Below are positions 36,373-48,281 of a stretch of 64,000 nucleotides of DNA, in pieces. The DNA comes from Paramyrothecium sp. XJ0827 (taxonomy: Eukaryota > Ascomycota > Sordariomycetes > Hypocreales > Stachybotryaceae), in contig JAJFPB010000006.1 of NCBI GenBank assembly GCA_020881915.1, positions 3,224,001-3,288,000 of the forward strand, given 5' to 3'. How positions within the stretch are numbered: position 1 is the stretch's first letter; each line of letters starts with the position of its first letter. Below the pieces are notes generated by a model. It was not told the origin of the DNA. It was given only the letters and a program-made list of their open reading frames with translations, and made no database searches. The translations under genes and the position numbers were made by a program.

Positions 36373-38142
36373 ATGGCTATGTATACGCTCTTGACAAGTC
36401 TCTTCACAGCTGCCTCCTTATGGCTAGGTTGGAGGCTTTGGAGTTTCACAATCTGGCCACAGCTGCACCCAGAGAGCCCCAAGAGACTGCCCTACTGGAT
36501 ACCTGGTGAATCCTCCCTTGACAGCTTTAAATCCCTACCGCATCTACCAAATTATGCTGACAAAGTCGACGTTCAGTTGTGGGACATCTTCGTGGCATGG
36601 TAAAGAATACGGGCAAGGTTTTTATGGATGGAAGGTAACTCCTTTGCCGCTCTAGCTCCCCGAAGCATAAGCAATGTAGTGTGTCAGCTACTCATTTCCA
36701 TCTTGCAGATTGCATTTCAGAAACACCCGTGAGATTTTCAGTCTTACCGTCATGGGCCAAGAAATATACGTCGTAACATCGGCTGCAGACGTGCAGCAAG
36801 TTTTCAAAGAGTCCAAAGCCCTGGACCATGATGCAATGGCTGTAGATATACTGGCGGATCTGGGCATTAACAAAGACACTATAGCAAGCATATCACGGCC
36901 ATTCCAGGAAAACCTGTCATACTTACAAGCAACTCATGGTGACTTCAGGCTGCAAATGCACCCAGGGCCTCGCCTGGAAGTCGTCCAGGATGCGTTCCTT
37001 GGTAGCATTGACCGCGCCCTTACCTGGGAAAGAATAGCTGGAGCAATGGTGCAATCCTCCGTCGGGGACTGCAAGATAGTCTCTTTGTGGGATTGGTGCG
37101 GCCATGTCCTGCTTGATGCAGCGATTTTGGCTTTTTTCGACAAGTCTCTCCACAAGATCAATCCCAACTTACAAAAGGACTTCTTAACCTTTGATGAGCA
37201 GAGCTGGAAGCTCCCTTATAGACTTCCTCGGTTTGCTGCAGAAGAGCTGTACTCTGCCAAGGAACGTTGCGAGGCAGCCTTGGCACAATGGATCGAGGTT
37301 CCTGCTCACGAACGACACGGTTCTTGGATAATAGACAAGATGCTCGAAGGCCTGGACAAGCTAGAAGTGTATGATAGCACTCAGCGCGCAACTCTGATTT
37401 TTGTCGTGTTCCGGTTGTATGTTTTTCTTCTCCTGCTAGTCAAGAACCACCTAACCTTCCTAGGATCAACTCAAACGCCTACCGTTTGTGTTTCTGGTGT
37501 CTCGCTTATCTCCTTTTCGACCCTGGCCTCCTTGCACAAGTGAAAGAGGAGATGAAGCCGGCGCGGCAGAGTGACGGTAGTCTCAGCATGCCATATTTGC
37601 TCGAGAACTGCCCGCTCCTGTCCTCTTTCTACGATGAGGTGCTTCGACTTACCGTAGACACAATCGGAGCTAGGGCCGTGACAAGGAAAGTAACAATCGG
37701 AGGAAAGGTGCTGCTTCCGGGCAGGAAGCTGCTCATGCCATTTCGCCAAGGACACTTCAACCCCGAAGTGTTCGGCCACGATGCGGACGCCTTCAACCCG
37801 CGGCGTTTCATGGAAAAGAAAGATTTGTCGCGTAGCACCAGCTGGAAGCCGTTCGGCGGCGGCACAGCGTGGTGTCCGGGACGCTTCATGGCGCGGCGAG
37901 AGGTCTATATGTTCTTGGGCGTGGTGATATTCCGCTACGACCTGAAAATTCATGCCAAAGACGGAAAGGCATCGGTTTTCCCTGTTCTTGACGATTCGAT
38001 TCCTATGGAGGCGTGTCGACTCCCAAGGCGGGACATAATGTGTGGTTGGAGGTCAGGCAGCGTGCGGAAAACGCATGATTATCAGGCTTACAGACACCGT
38101 ATGGCTAATATACGTTTTGTAAATGCTTCTATTTCTTTCTAA
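36373..38142 (+). CDS. Cytochrome P450, CYP7/CYP8-like fungal family
   Basis: Proposed exons are 36373-36599, 36688-37416 and 37464-38142, giving 544 aa with phases closing. An N-terminal membrane anchor (TLLTSLFTAASLWLGW) is followed by a proline-rich hinge (LPYWIPG). Helix I reads INSNAYRLCFW, lacking the usual AGXDT Thr, as in CYP7/CYP8-like P450s. The ExxR is DEVLRL, and the haem loop FGGGTAWCPGRF contains the axial Cys. The second intron (47 nt, GTATGT ... CCTAG) is firm. The first is not: the best acceptor (TTGCAG at 36708) would create an in-frame TGA with donor GTAAAG at 36600, so I used the acceptor at 36687, which adds a few residues. A recent lesion is the alternative. A 30-residue tail after DIMCGW is unusual. 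It is presumably an ER monooxygenase or isomerase; substrate unknown. Confidence 0.75.
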
Positions 38143-39843
38143 AATCTTCATCTTGGTTGATTTGCAATAGCTCTTTAGTAACTCAGAAAAACACCGAAAT
38201 TGTAGACAATATTTGAGGTCAGCCCTGCAATGATGTGCTGAAGCTGTTAGTGGATACCGAATTCTTGTCAAAGCTTAGTTTATACAACCTACATGTTACA
38301 ATAATGACAGTAAACTGCGAACTTGCAGCCCCTGCGCATCTGAAGCTTCCTTGACAGGTCCCCAGTGAACCACTTGCGTGACATGAAGAACCACCGGGTC
38401 GCAGCCAGGATGATGGAACAGAGTCGGCCCCGTGCTTCAATGTGGCTATGTGATTGGCTGTCCTTACACGCACGACAGTTGCACCGACGGGCACCGGAGG
38501 ACAGAATTAAAACGCCACGAAATAAATAATTGCCTTGGCGGCACCCGTACCTGTCCCGATCCATTACCTGCATCATACAATGTCTACCTTAAAATGGCTG
38601 GTCCGGGCCTGAAGTGGACTCCTACGTCGAGCCCTGCCCCCGATCCTGCACAACAGCTGAGCTAAGTGTCACACTCGTGAACCACTTTCATCCTTCTCTT
38701 CTCTGAGAACAGAAGTCTGTTATGGTCGATGGACTCATTCCTCGACGCGTGATAGAGCCAGCATCGAGGAAGCATTTCTCCGTACCACATTCCATGGCAC
38801 CTTGTTGGCGCCCAGGCCTCCTCTTGCCTGTCAATGGACGAGAAGCGGTGATGCCGCACAAGAGTTTCCCATTGATGATTGAAGAAAAGCCTGGGCAGCC
38901 CCCACTCTGCCCTTACCAGTGATCTCAGCGCCCCCGCTGCGGTGTGGGCTGACGGGGGTGTTCGTGCCTCTGCTCCCCCCAACGGGCGGCCCAGCTGCCA
39001 CATGTGGCCCTGTCGTCGCTTCTTCTTGGAGGATCGAGGCATGACGATACTCGACTGATACTCGCGCTGAGCCAGTGTCGGACCACGGTGTACGAGCTCC
39101 CGAGTCCACGTTTCGTGTCTTTGATCATAATGAGCCCGCCAAGGCGCCTCAGCAGGAACAAGAAGCCCTCTTGTCTGCTTCTCTGACCGAGTCTGCCGCC
39201 TCGTGTCGTGTTTGGTCTTACTTGCACGATACCTGCAGCGCAGCGCCTGCACCCACAGCACCCATATCCACTTCCGCTTCATTGCCCAATCTGTCGGGTG
39301 CCAGGCCGATTCGTCGGCTTGCTCGTCGTTTTCTTCAGCTTACAAGCATTTCCCATTCCCGGCAAATCCATTGTTCACTCAGCAGTGCATAGCCCCCCTG
39401 CGGCAGTGGATGGCTCACACACCATTGCCATAATCGATCTTTTCCTCGGCCGCATATGGGGTCGTGCCCCATTCTGGTGCTGTCGTTGGTAGCCTCCACA
39501 CTCCGCTTTCCATGCATGATGAAGGGGGGGTCAAGTCCGGGGTCAATCTTTAACTTGTAACCTTGCCGCTCCATCCCAATGCTTCAGTTCCTAGTTCCTG
39601 CCTCTTTAATACCATCGCCGTGGTTTTCGTTGTTGACAATCGCCTGTGCTCTCTCCATCCACCATGGGGGAGAGGCGATCTCGTGCTATAGCCTTTGTTA
39701 GGCCTTGCGCGCTGTGACTTCATCGGGTAGACACGGCATCAATGATTAGGATGTGGGATAGATGAGGCTCTTTCGCAAGTTATACCTTATTGTCCTTCCT
39801 TGTGCGGAACTCGCGACGACAGCCCTACTGGGCCACGTCCAAT
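38143..39843. other. Intergenic region
   Basis: 3' end of the P450 and promoter/leader of the phosphate symporter. A 206-codon minus frame (38662-39282) begins with ATG but is Arg/His/Trp-rich and lacks any domain, so it is not called. Confidence 0.45.
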
Positions 39844-41701
39844 ATGGCCGTTCTCCACCAATATGATTACATATTCGCCCTTACCACCTTATTTGCTTTC
39901 CTCGATGCGTGGAACATTGGTATGCTGCGTTTATGTGTCCTCCTTGCATTATTCCTTGCTATGTCTGAACCCCGTATACTGACTATTGTGGCCTCCCAGG
40001 CGCCAACGATGTCGCCAACTCTTTCGCGACGTCGGTCTCATCTAGGTCTTTGACAATGAAGCAGGCTATGTGCGTCGCCGCTGTGTGCGAATTTTCCGGA
40101 AGCGTTGCCGTCGGCTCTCGAGTGGCCGATACTATTCGCACCAAAATTATCGACCCCAACCACTATGAACGCTCGCCTTCAGTCTTGCTCCTCGCCATGA
40201 TGTGCACCATCTTTGGTTCCTCGACCTTCCTAACAGTGGCTACCCGCTGGGGCTGGCCAGTCTCGACGACTCATGCAATCATCGGCGGACTTGTAGGGAC
40301 AGCTACCGCTTCTATTGGCATCGGCAAAGTGAACTGGGGGTGGTCAGGCGTTTCGCAAGTCTTTGCTGCTTGGGTCGTGGCTCCCGCCATCAGCGGCGTA
40401 CTGGGCGCTCTTCTGTTCTTCTTTACGAAGAAGACTGTACTAAACAAACCTACGGCTGTTAAGCGCGCATTCATTTCGATTCCAGTTTACACGTTTGTGA
40501 CTGTTGGTGCTCTTACCAGTCAGTACGCGGCTTTTTGGGCAAAGAGATTCTTACTGACGCGATGACAGTGCTCGTTGCTTGGAAAGGTGTCAACGATTAT
40601 GAGATCTCCACTCGAGATATACTCATATCTATCTTTTCAGTTTCAGGGGGCTTCGTGCTCCTGCAGGTGGTATTTCTCATGCCGTGGCTCTGGGTCCGCA
40701 TCATGAGACAGGATTGGACATTGAAGTGGCACCATATTATCCAAGGCCCCTATTTATTGAAGCGTCCACCGCCGCCACCGACACCCTTTGGCTTCGCTAA
40801 GCCTCGCATCAAGGACTATTATCGAGGCCATCTCACCCCCGAGGAACTTGCTTTCGTTCGTGCCTCGGAGACTCTATTGGAATCGGTTCAGACCCCCAAT
40901 GGGTCGCCCCCGAGCAATCTCGACAAAGACGACGATCAACTCATGCTCCCACCACCCGCCACTGCTTCCACAGACCTACCCCCACGAAATGAGCCGCAGA
41001 TCACCTCAGAGAACTTCATCCCCCCTCGACCGGCAGGTGTATGGTACAGTTTTCCGGTACTGGCGTGGCGTGTCAACCGCTTCCTGCTCCGAGGCGTAGA
41101 GCAGGACGTCATTGGGATGCAGAAACGGAATGTTGTTCTGAAGTGGGATCTGGAGGATATGCATGCAAGGGCGCCGCATTACGACAACCGGGCCGAGTAC
41201 ATGTATTCCGCCCTGCAGATCCTCACGGCGGCTGCCGCTTCTTTCACCCACGGCGCCAATGATGTTGCCAACGCTATTGCTCCTTTCACAACCGCGTACG
41301 AGGTGTGGCAGTCTGGCAAAATTCCAGACGTAGTTGGCATCCCCATCTGGATCCTTTGCTTCGGCGGTGGCGCGATTGTCCTAGGCCTGCTAACCTACGG
41401 ATACCACGTAATGCGCACCCTGGGTAACCGCCTAACACTCATCTCGCCAAGTAGAGGCTTCTGCATGGAACTTGCCAGCGCCATCACAGTACTGATGGCT
41501 ACCCGACTGGGATTGCCGATCTCCACGACCCAATGCATCACTGGTGCAACAGTCGGGGTAGGTCTAGCCAACGGCGACTGGAGGTGCATCAACCCCAAGC
41601 TCGTTGCCTGGATCTATCTTGGCTGGATCCTAACTGTCCCAGCAACAGCGCTCATCGCAGGATGTTTCATGGGCCTCCTACTCAATGCACCAAATTGGTG
41701 A
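39844..41701 (+). CDS. PiT-family (PHO-4/PHO89-like) Na+/phosphate symporter
   Basis: Three exons (39844-39919, 40000-40518, 40569-41701) with 80- and 50-nt introns; phases close to 575 aa. The inverted-repeat PiT signature occurs in both halves: GANDVANSF just after the first intron and HGANDVANAIAPF near residue 425, each followed by a WPVSTTHAIIGG or LPISTTQCITGA motif. Around 12 membrane segments flank a large hydrophilic loop (about 225-390, Pro/Asp-rich), as in fungal PHO-4/PHO89. It imports orthophosphate with Na+ at the plasma membrane and in Neurospora is under phosphate-starvation (NUC-1/PHO) control. I did not identify a convincing regulatory site. The start is set by homology (the N-terminus runs straight into the first helix). 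Confidence 0.94.
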
Positions 41702-43820
41702 TTAGTTTTTGTTTGCCGCAAGATACCCCGATATACTTAAGATTTAGAGACACACCGGGCTCGTCGTCCTCGACCTCACTTTCATTCGCATTAATATTTG
41801 GGTAGCGCGGCGTTCGGATGATACCTCGCCCACTGGGCATCTAGACAATCGTTTGCAATTTAATAGCGATTTTTTTAATGGCAGCATCATTTAAGAGCTT
41901 TCTCCTGATATCATGGTAATTTACCAAGGTTCGCTTCATCATTACATAATAGTACCTAAGTGAACTTGTTGCGCCAATTGTCTTTCACTAGGTCTCGGCT
42001 TTTGTGTTTATCGTGCGCCTGGGCAGTGGTTCGAAGACTTGCGGCTTCAAATCAGCCCCGTACCGACAGCTCGATTGACCTCCAAGTCCTAGGCTTAGAT
42101 GTGGGAGATTTTCGTGTTATTGTAAAAAATCGTGAAAGTTACCGTGCCTGTCTGGCTTTGGTAACCCTCAGAGACACATCGTCCCGGTAAAGCGCTAGTT
42201 TCGTGTGAACTTCCGCTACGCGGTTCTGGACTGTGGGCCTAGCTGGTGCCGAGCCGGAGCCATCGCCGAAAACGGCCCCGGAGGATCGGCTTCCCGAAGA
42301 GTTGTCCGGACGGGCGCCGAAGCCTCCTGCACCCCAATCAGCTCCGCAGCTACGGGCACTTGAGAGCGGTAGTCCTGTTGCCCGCCTATCCATTTTGACA
42401 CGCCCCTTGACGTACTACATAGGCTTTCCCCGTCTAGAGATGGCCTGGCTTCCACATTCCCTCAAGTGGACGTGGTCCAGCCTGGATCCTAGCATCCGCG
42501 AAAAGGCATTGCTGCAATTCTCCCGTAGCGTGGACCCGTGGAGTAGAGGCACATACTATGGCACGATAAGCCGTGCACACGGCTAAGCCCCTTTGCGTAG
42601 GACCTCTTCAACAACTTGAGTGAGTGATAGAAGAACATTCCGCCACCTATTTTCGAGCCAAGGCCGGGTAAATGCTCAAGAGAAGAGCGGCAAAGTTTAA
42701 GAAACAAGCGCATGAATCAGCTTCGTGTAGGAGAACAATGTTCTGCTCTGCATGTTCAGAACGGCGAGCTTGGTCGTGCTCGTTCTGGGTTTCATTGCTG
42801 AGCATAGCCACTGCTTACGTCTCCATCATGTCACCTCGATGCCGCCATTCACTACGCTCCCACGCGTCGGGTACAAGTGAACCATATCACCAAAGAAGAT
42901 ACCGAAACTTCACGGTTGCATTTAATCGCAGTCTGTCCCTAAGATAAGATCATAGGTTCCTTGGCAAGCAAATATGCTTAACGCCAGTGCCTCTGGTTAC
43001 GGAGGCTCAAGTGCCGATCACCTTGACCGGACACGGAGGTGGGGCCGTGTCTAGCCTGAAATAGTGATGTTCCGGGATTGCAGGAGGGTTCTGAGGGGAA
43101 CGATGCAGGGCGTTTTTGGAGACAAAGGGAACCCATTGCCTGACGTTGCATACGGTTATTATACCGGGTAAATGAGGCGAGTGGAAGTTGGACAACTCTG
43201 TTCCTGCATAGCTGAATCAGGGAGAGGGCCCGCGAATCTTGGGTTCTGCCATGTTTTCAGCAACAAGATTTAGCCTGGGGATGTGGGGAATTTGGGTAGG
43301 AGAAGAATCGCAGCATCGAGCTGAAAATCTTCAGTGGATGTTTGGCAACCCATAGGCGAAATAGCCGACAGTTTGTTCTGGTTATCCTTGCCGGGACAAC
43401 CTGGATTGGCTTCCATTCTAGCATCGCGCCATGAGAGGTCGAGCCATGTCTTCCTCGCTTAGGCGTCATTCGATCTTCCCACGATGCCGAAGGTGCGGGC
43501 ACTCCCGGCTATATATCATCCCCATCAGAAGACACAATGCCTTTAGGGGAGGGTGCCCGCCGCGGTGGGGACGCGATTGGTGGGAAGACACGGAGTGTCA
43601 ACCTCCTGGCCAAGCATGGGCTCGTGGGTCTCCTGGGCGTAGTGTGAACGAGCTCGGCCTATGCTTGGAAGCATGACGACTTTGCGGCGTATAAAACACA
43701 TAATGGCCTCGATGGCGGGCATTCAGGCGACCTCCTGACTTTCTCGCTCAAGGGAAGCTTTCAAGTCCCTCCTGCTAGCATCTAGACCACTCGGCCTCTC
43801 GTCAAGCAAACACCTCAACT
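41702..43820. other. Intergenic region and GH10 promoter
   Basis: 2.1 kb between two + strand genes with no supported gene. The right end holds the xylanase TATA box and leader. The 117-codon frame 42233-42586 starts with GTG and has no domain. Confidence 0.45.
43690..43696 (+). promoter_or_regulatory. TATA box of the GH10 xylanase gene
   Basis: TATAAAA 131 nt upstream of the ATG at 43821, after GGCG and before ACACATAATGG. Confidence 0.6.
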
Positions 43821-45230
43821 ATGCGTTTCGATACCGCCGTCGTCGGCGCCGTGGCCGCGGCCTCTGGCGTCTCGGCGCAGCTGCACGAGCTCGCTGTCCG
43901 CGCGGGTCTCAAGTACTGGGGTACGACCATGGACAACGGCTACCGAAGCGACGCGCCGTACATGGCCATTCTCAACGACAAGCGCGAGCACGGCCAGCTT
44001 GTCCCAGAGAACGGGCAGAAGTGGGCGTACGTCCAGCCAACCCGCGGCCAATTCACCTACACGAACGCGGACGTGGTGCCCAACATCGCCATCGCCAACG
44101 GCCAGGTCCTGCGTTGCCACGCTTTCGTCTGGCACAGCCAATTGCCCAACTGGGGTGAGTGAGGCGGATCCGAGGACCATGGAACCTGTGTATGAGGCTG
44201 CTGACACGGGTGAATTATGCAGTCGCCAACGGCAACTGGTCGCCCGACGAGCTTCGAGAGATCATCACCTCGCACATCAACAACGTCGGCGAGCACTACA
44301 AGGGCAAGTGCTACGCCTGGGACGTGGTGAACGAGGCCGCCGCCGACGACGGTGGCTGGAGAGACAGCGTCTTCTACCGAGTGCTCGGCACAAGCTTCCT
44401 TCCCTTCTCTTTCAACGCCGCCAAGGCCGTCGACCCAGACACCAAGCTGTAAGCATTGACCTTGCTTCGAGGAAGCCATCATGTCTTTCGCTCATGTGAT
44501 TAATCCGTTGTGCCCTTTCAGGTACTACAACGACTACAACCTCGAGTACAACGGTGCCAAGACGAACCGCGCCATTGAGATTGTCAACATCATCCAGGCG
44601 GCCGGCGCGCCCATTGACGGTGTCGGTTTCCAGGGCCATCTCATTGTCGGCTCGACCCCTGGCCGCTCTGCTCTCGCGACCGCGCTCCGCCGCTTTACTG
44701 CTCTTGGCGTGGAGGTCGCCTACACCGAGCTCGACATCCGTCACTCCTCCGTGCCCGCCTCGGCCACGGCCAACCAGAGGCAGGCATCCGACTATGCCAA
44801 CGTCGTGGGATCTTGCTTGGATGTCGACGGCTGCATCGGTGTCACCGTTTGGGGCTTCACCGACAAATACTCGTGGATCCCCAACACTTTCCAGGGAGCT
44901 GGCGAGGCCCTCATCTATGACAAGGACTTCAACAAGAAGCCCGCCTGGACTGCCGTTTCCAGCGTCCTGGCTGCCGCAGCCACCGGCCAGCCCCCCGTCT
45001 CGTCGAGCACTAGTCGCGCGCCTCCTTCGTCAACTGCTCCTCCTTCCACCACCCTTATTTCTTCGACGAGGACCTCGAGCAGCCCTCCTCAGTCGTCCAC
45101 ATCGGCGCCTCCCGCGGGCACCGTTCCACGATGGGGACAGTGCGGTGGACGCAACTGGACCGGCCCCACGCAGTGCCAGGCGCCATGGACCTGCAAGGTT
45201 AGCAATGAGTGGTACAGCCAGTGCTTGTAA
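43821..45230 (+). CDS. Secreted GH10 endo-beta-1,4-xylanase with C-terminal CBM1
   Basis: Three exons (43821-44154, 44223-44448, 44522-45230), introns 68 and 73 nt, phases closing to 422 aa. Signal peptide about 1-19 ([15 protein letters not shown]). The GH10 (beta/alpha)8 barrel spans about 20-315 and contains [10 protein letters not shown], the acid/base Glu149 in WDVVNEA and the nucleophile Glu256 in TELDIR. A Ser/Thr/Pro linker (about 330-385) leads to a C-terminal CBM1 ([13 protein letters not shown] to NEWYSQCL). It cleaves internal xylan bonds outside the cell with retention of configuration, while the CBM1 anchors it to cellulose. The CE16 esterase at 7.5 kb has its CBM1 at the opposite end. 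The call is firm. Confidence 0.96.
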
Positions 45231-46694
45231 GTGCGAAGGAGCAGAAATTGCGCGGGAGGCTCGAGAGTAAAGCCAGTGCCTTCGCTGTGGGGGGATCGTG
45301 GCTGAATCCCGTATAAAACGATGGGTATGGCCATGATGTATTCATGTAGATAAGACAGTAGAGACAAACATATGCCTCCACAGCCTCGTCAACAGTGACA
45401 TCAAGTTCAAATTCTTGGATGTTGCGATGCAAATGATCGGCGTAGTTGGCCAGATTCCACTACAGCGGGCCTGAATGCTAGTGCTAAGGTGTTGGAGACG
45501 ACCCCCGCCAATGAGTTGAGCGGGGTGACATCCTTTGAGTGATGTGGCATCGAGCTGGAAAATTGATTGTTCTTGGCCGCTGGGGGTTATGGCTGGGAGA
45601 TCTGACTGAGCGATTTAGTATTGAAAGAAGTGTTCGGCGGCGTGAGTCCCTTGAGATTGAAAATCAAGTTGGGGAGGAATCGTTTGAGCAGCGGAAGCGA
45701 AGAAATCTGTTCGAACTCCGGGGAACAGCAGTTGTGGCAGATACGAAACTGGTCCAGGAGACGACCCTAGTTGCGCATGTCTACGGTATCTTGAGGTTTG
45801 CTCACACGAGTTTCGTCCTGCAGAGCAATGCGTTTCTCCAAGGCTTGCAAAAGTCGCCTGCCTATAAACGCTGTCCCTTCAGTGCCCGCCTGAGCTGAAA
45901 AGACACAATGCCAGGTGGTGGGTTGCAATGCATTGAAAGCCAGCGGTAGAAAGTAACTAAGCGGCAATTCAATCCAACGCAACGTCAAGTGCGAGAATTC
46001 TCGGCCTACGGTACAGCGTCCGGGAGACATGACAATGGGAAAATACTATCCTCGGAACATCATTCGCTGATAGCCATCGCAGCCACAAATACCAGCTCCT
46101 GGCAACTTTGGAAGGTCGCTGGAAGCGCAAAGTGAGCACGTGCTCCCTTCATCTTAAAATTTCCCGATCGGATCACCAGCGCTACCCTCCATCACCACCC
46201 ACGTGCATCCAAAGGCTCGCTCTGAATGGCCTCAACACTCGCACCCCAGCTGCTCGCCCGCCTGGTTGGCCAAGACCCCGGCCTGCAGGATAGGCACTCC
46301 TTGGGGCGCTCAGGGTCCACTGAATTTCGCAGCCGTCCATCGAACCCGCTTCCTTCACCGAACCACCCAGTAAGCTACTGATGGTAGCTGCGGTGATGAT
46401 GCGCTCTGGTTGGAGGCTGTTCGTTCACCCGCACGCTTTGCAATCTCCAGCTGGGTCCGGGTGGCGACGTCAACATGAAATAAGGGCCCTTGCTCGTGGA
46501 TCACTGCGTGGGCGGTCTTCCCGAGCTGCGTCCTGCACGAGAGGTACCCTGCGCAGTGGTTGCTCCGCATGCAACGGCACGGCCATTTAAGAAGACGATG
46601 ACCTTTCTCTACGCACCTGAGCCCTCTTCTTCTCGTCCCCCGCGCGCTCTTGCGACTTCCTCACAGTTCGGCCGATCCAAAGCCCAAGCACAAA
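45231..46694. other. Intergenic region
   Basis: 3' region of the xylanase and promoter of the pyrophosphatase. No supported gene. Confidence 0.5.
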
Positions 46695-48074
46695 ATGGTT
46701 TCCCTTCGCGCCATTGCTTACCTGGCTGCTGTGCCCAGCGCCCTCGCCGCTGCTCTGTCGGCTCGCGCACCAGCCTTCGATTACAGCGCCCTTACTTTGA
46801 GGGAAGTCGGCGCCAGGAACACACTGGTACGAAATCCTCCTGCCTTCAGCGCCGTTGCCATTGGGCAGACCGCTTTAACCAAACCGGTCCACGAGTTCGG
46901 CGACTGACATAGCTGCAGGACTGGCGTGTTTGGCTTGAGCTCGGAGGCGAGCCAATCTCGTGGTGGCATGACGTGCCTCTCTACCCGTACGGCGGCAACT
47001 CCAGCATCATCAATTACTACATTGAGATCCCTCGTTGGACCGACGGCAAGGTCGAGACCAAGCGCGATGAGCCACTGAGTAAGTTGTTTCGGAACGTCCG
47101 AGACCTTGTGTGTGCTGCGTCACTGACATTGCGTTCCAATTGAAGACCCCATTTTCCACGACAGCAAGAACGACAAGCCGCGCTACGTCGCAAGTGTCTG
47201 GCCTCACAAATCATATCCCTTCCATTACGGTTCGATTCCCCAGACATGGGAGGACTCAACCTTCGAGCATGAGTTCACTGGCTATGTTGGCGACAATGAT
47301 CCCATGGATGTTTTCGACGTCAGCAGCATCCCGTAAGAACATCCTCTCCATCGAAGGCGCCAAACCCTTATCTGACCTTCTTCTGCTAGCGGCACGGTCG
47401 GCTCTGTGAGGCAAGCCAAGGTGCTGGGTGGTCTCGCCATGATTGACGTAAGAATACTCCCGCTTAGCGGAACGCTTCATATACTGATCTACAATAGGAT
47501 GAGACCACTGATTGGAAGGTCATTGTCATTGATGTCAAAGACCCTCTGGCCGCCCTGATAAACTGTGCGTCCCTGTCCAAAGTAGACAACCTAGCAATAC
47601 CAGACTGACACGACGTAGCCGTTGAAGATCTGGAACTCTACCGTCCTGGCCTGGCCGAATCTTTCCATGACTGGTTCATTGTACGTGTTTATTCACCCCT
47701 AATCTTTGGCGCATCGCTAACATACACTACAGTACTACAAGGTCCTGCGAAGTGGTGCCCTCAACTTCATCGTCGAGAATAAGTACCAGAACAGTACTTT
47801 CATGCGCTACAAGATCGAGGAGAGCCATGGATTCTGGGAGAAGTTGTTGCGCGGCGAGACCAAGAAGAAGAAAATCAGCCTGAACCAAACCTCCCACCCC
47901 ACTTGGTGCAAGAACTACATCAACAGCAATGAGACGACCAAGGCCTTTGATCTCCCCGAGGAATCGAACATTCTGCCGGCAGCAGCCAAACCCGAGAAGT
48001 ACGACCGCTGGTACTACCTCGATGCCGACTTCCAGCCCATTGCTGTACCCGGCGAGATCATTGACATCGACTAA
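46695..48074 (+). CDS. Inorganic pyrophosphatase with a secretion signal
   Basis: Seven exons (46695-46826, 46919-47078, 47146-47332, 47390-47447, 47498-47564, 47619-47680, 47733-48074); introns 50-92 nt; all phases close to 335 aa. It is a family I soluble pyrophosphatase: RNTLDWRVWLEL at the start of the fold, SWWHDVPLYP, FHYGSIPQTW, and the signature GDNDPMDVFDV with the metal-binding Asp residues. Unlike the cytosolic IPP1 type, it begins with a typical signal peptide (SLRAIAYLAAVPSALAAALS) and contains several N-X-S/T sequons (GGNSS, YQNSTF, LNQTS, SNETT), so it should enter the secretory pathway. It hydrolyses PPi to two phosphates, possibly outside the cell or in the vacuole (inference). 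It converges on the MFS gene, 207 bp away. Confidence 0.92.
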
Positions 48075-48281
48075 GTTGTTGCACTGGAATATGCAAAGTC
48101 ATACTGAAAAGTGTACACTAGTTGGGAAAATAGATGACAAACGAGTAATGATGAAGAGACAATATGCAAGAGCCTTCTATATCAACACGAACACAGTCAA
48201 TGCTCAACTCCTTGTAAACATGCGGGTATCATCTAATGATGCTTCCTGGTAATGCAAAAGATGGGATTCGACCGCCCATTC

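Noticed and set aside
36600..36647. KEYGQGFYGWK-like reading after the P450 exon 1, one base out of frame
   Set aside because: Considered as evidence for a frameshift, but the standard P450 order goes from this region almost directly to the HFRNTREIF strand, so intron sequence is the simpler reading.
38662..39282. 206-codon minus frame starting with ATG
   Set aside because: Biased to Arg, Trp and His without a domain; position matches the upstream region of the phosphate symporter.
47228..47238. GGTTCGATTCC, a perfect tRNA B-box-like sequence
   Set aside because: Lies inside a pyrophosphatase exon (coding YGSIP), with no A box or cloverleaf around it.
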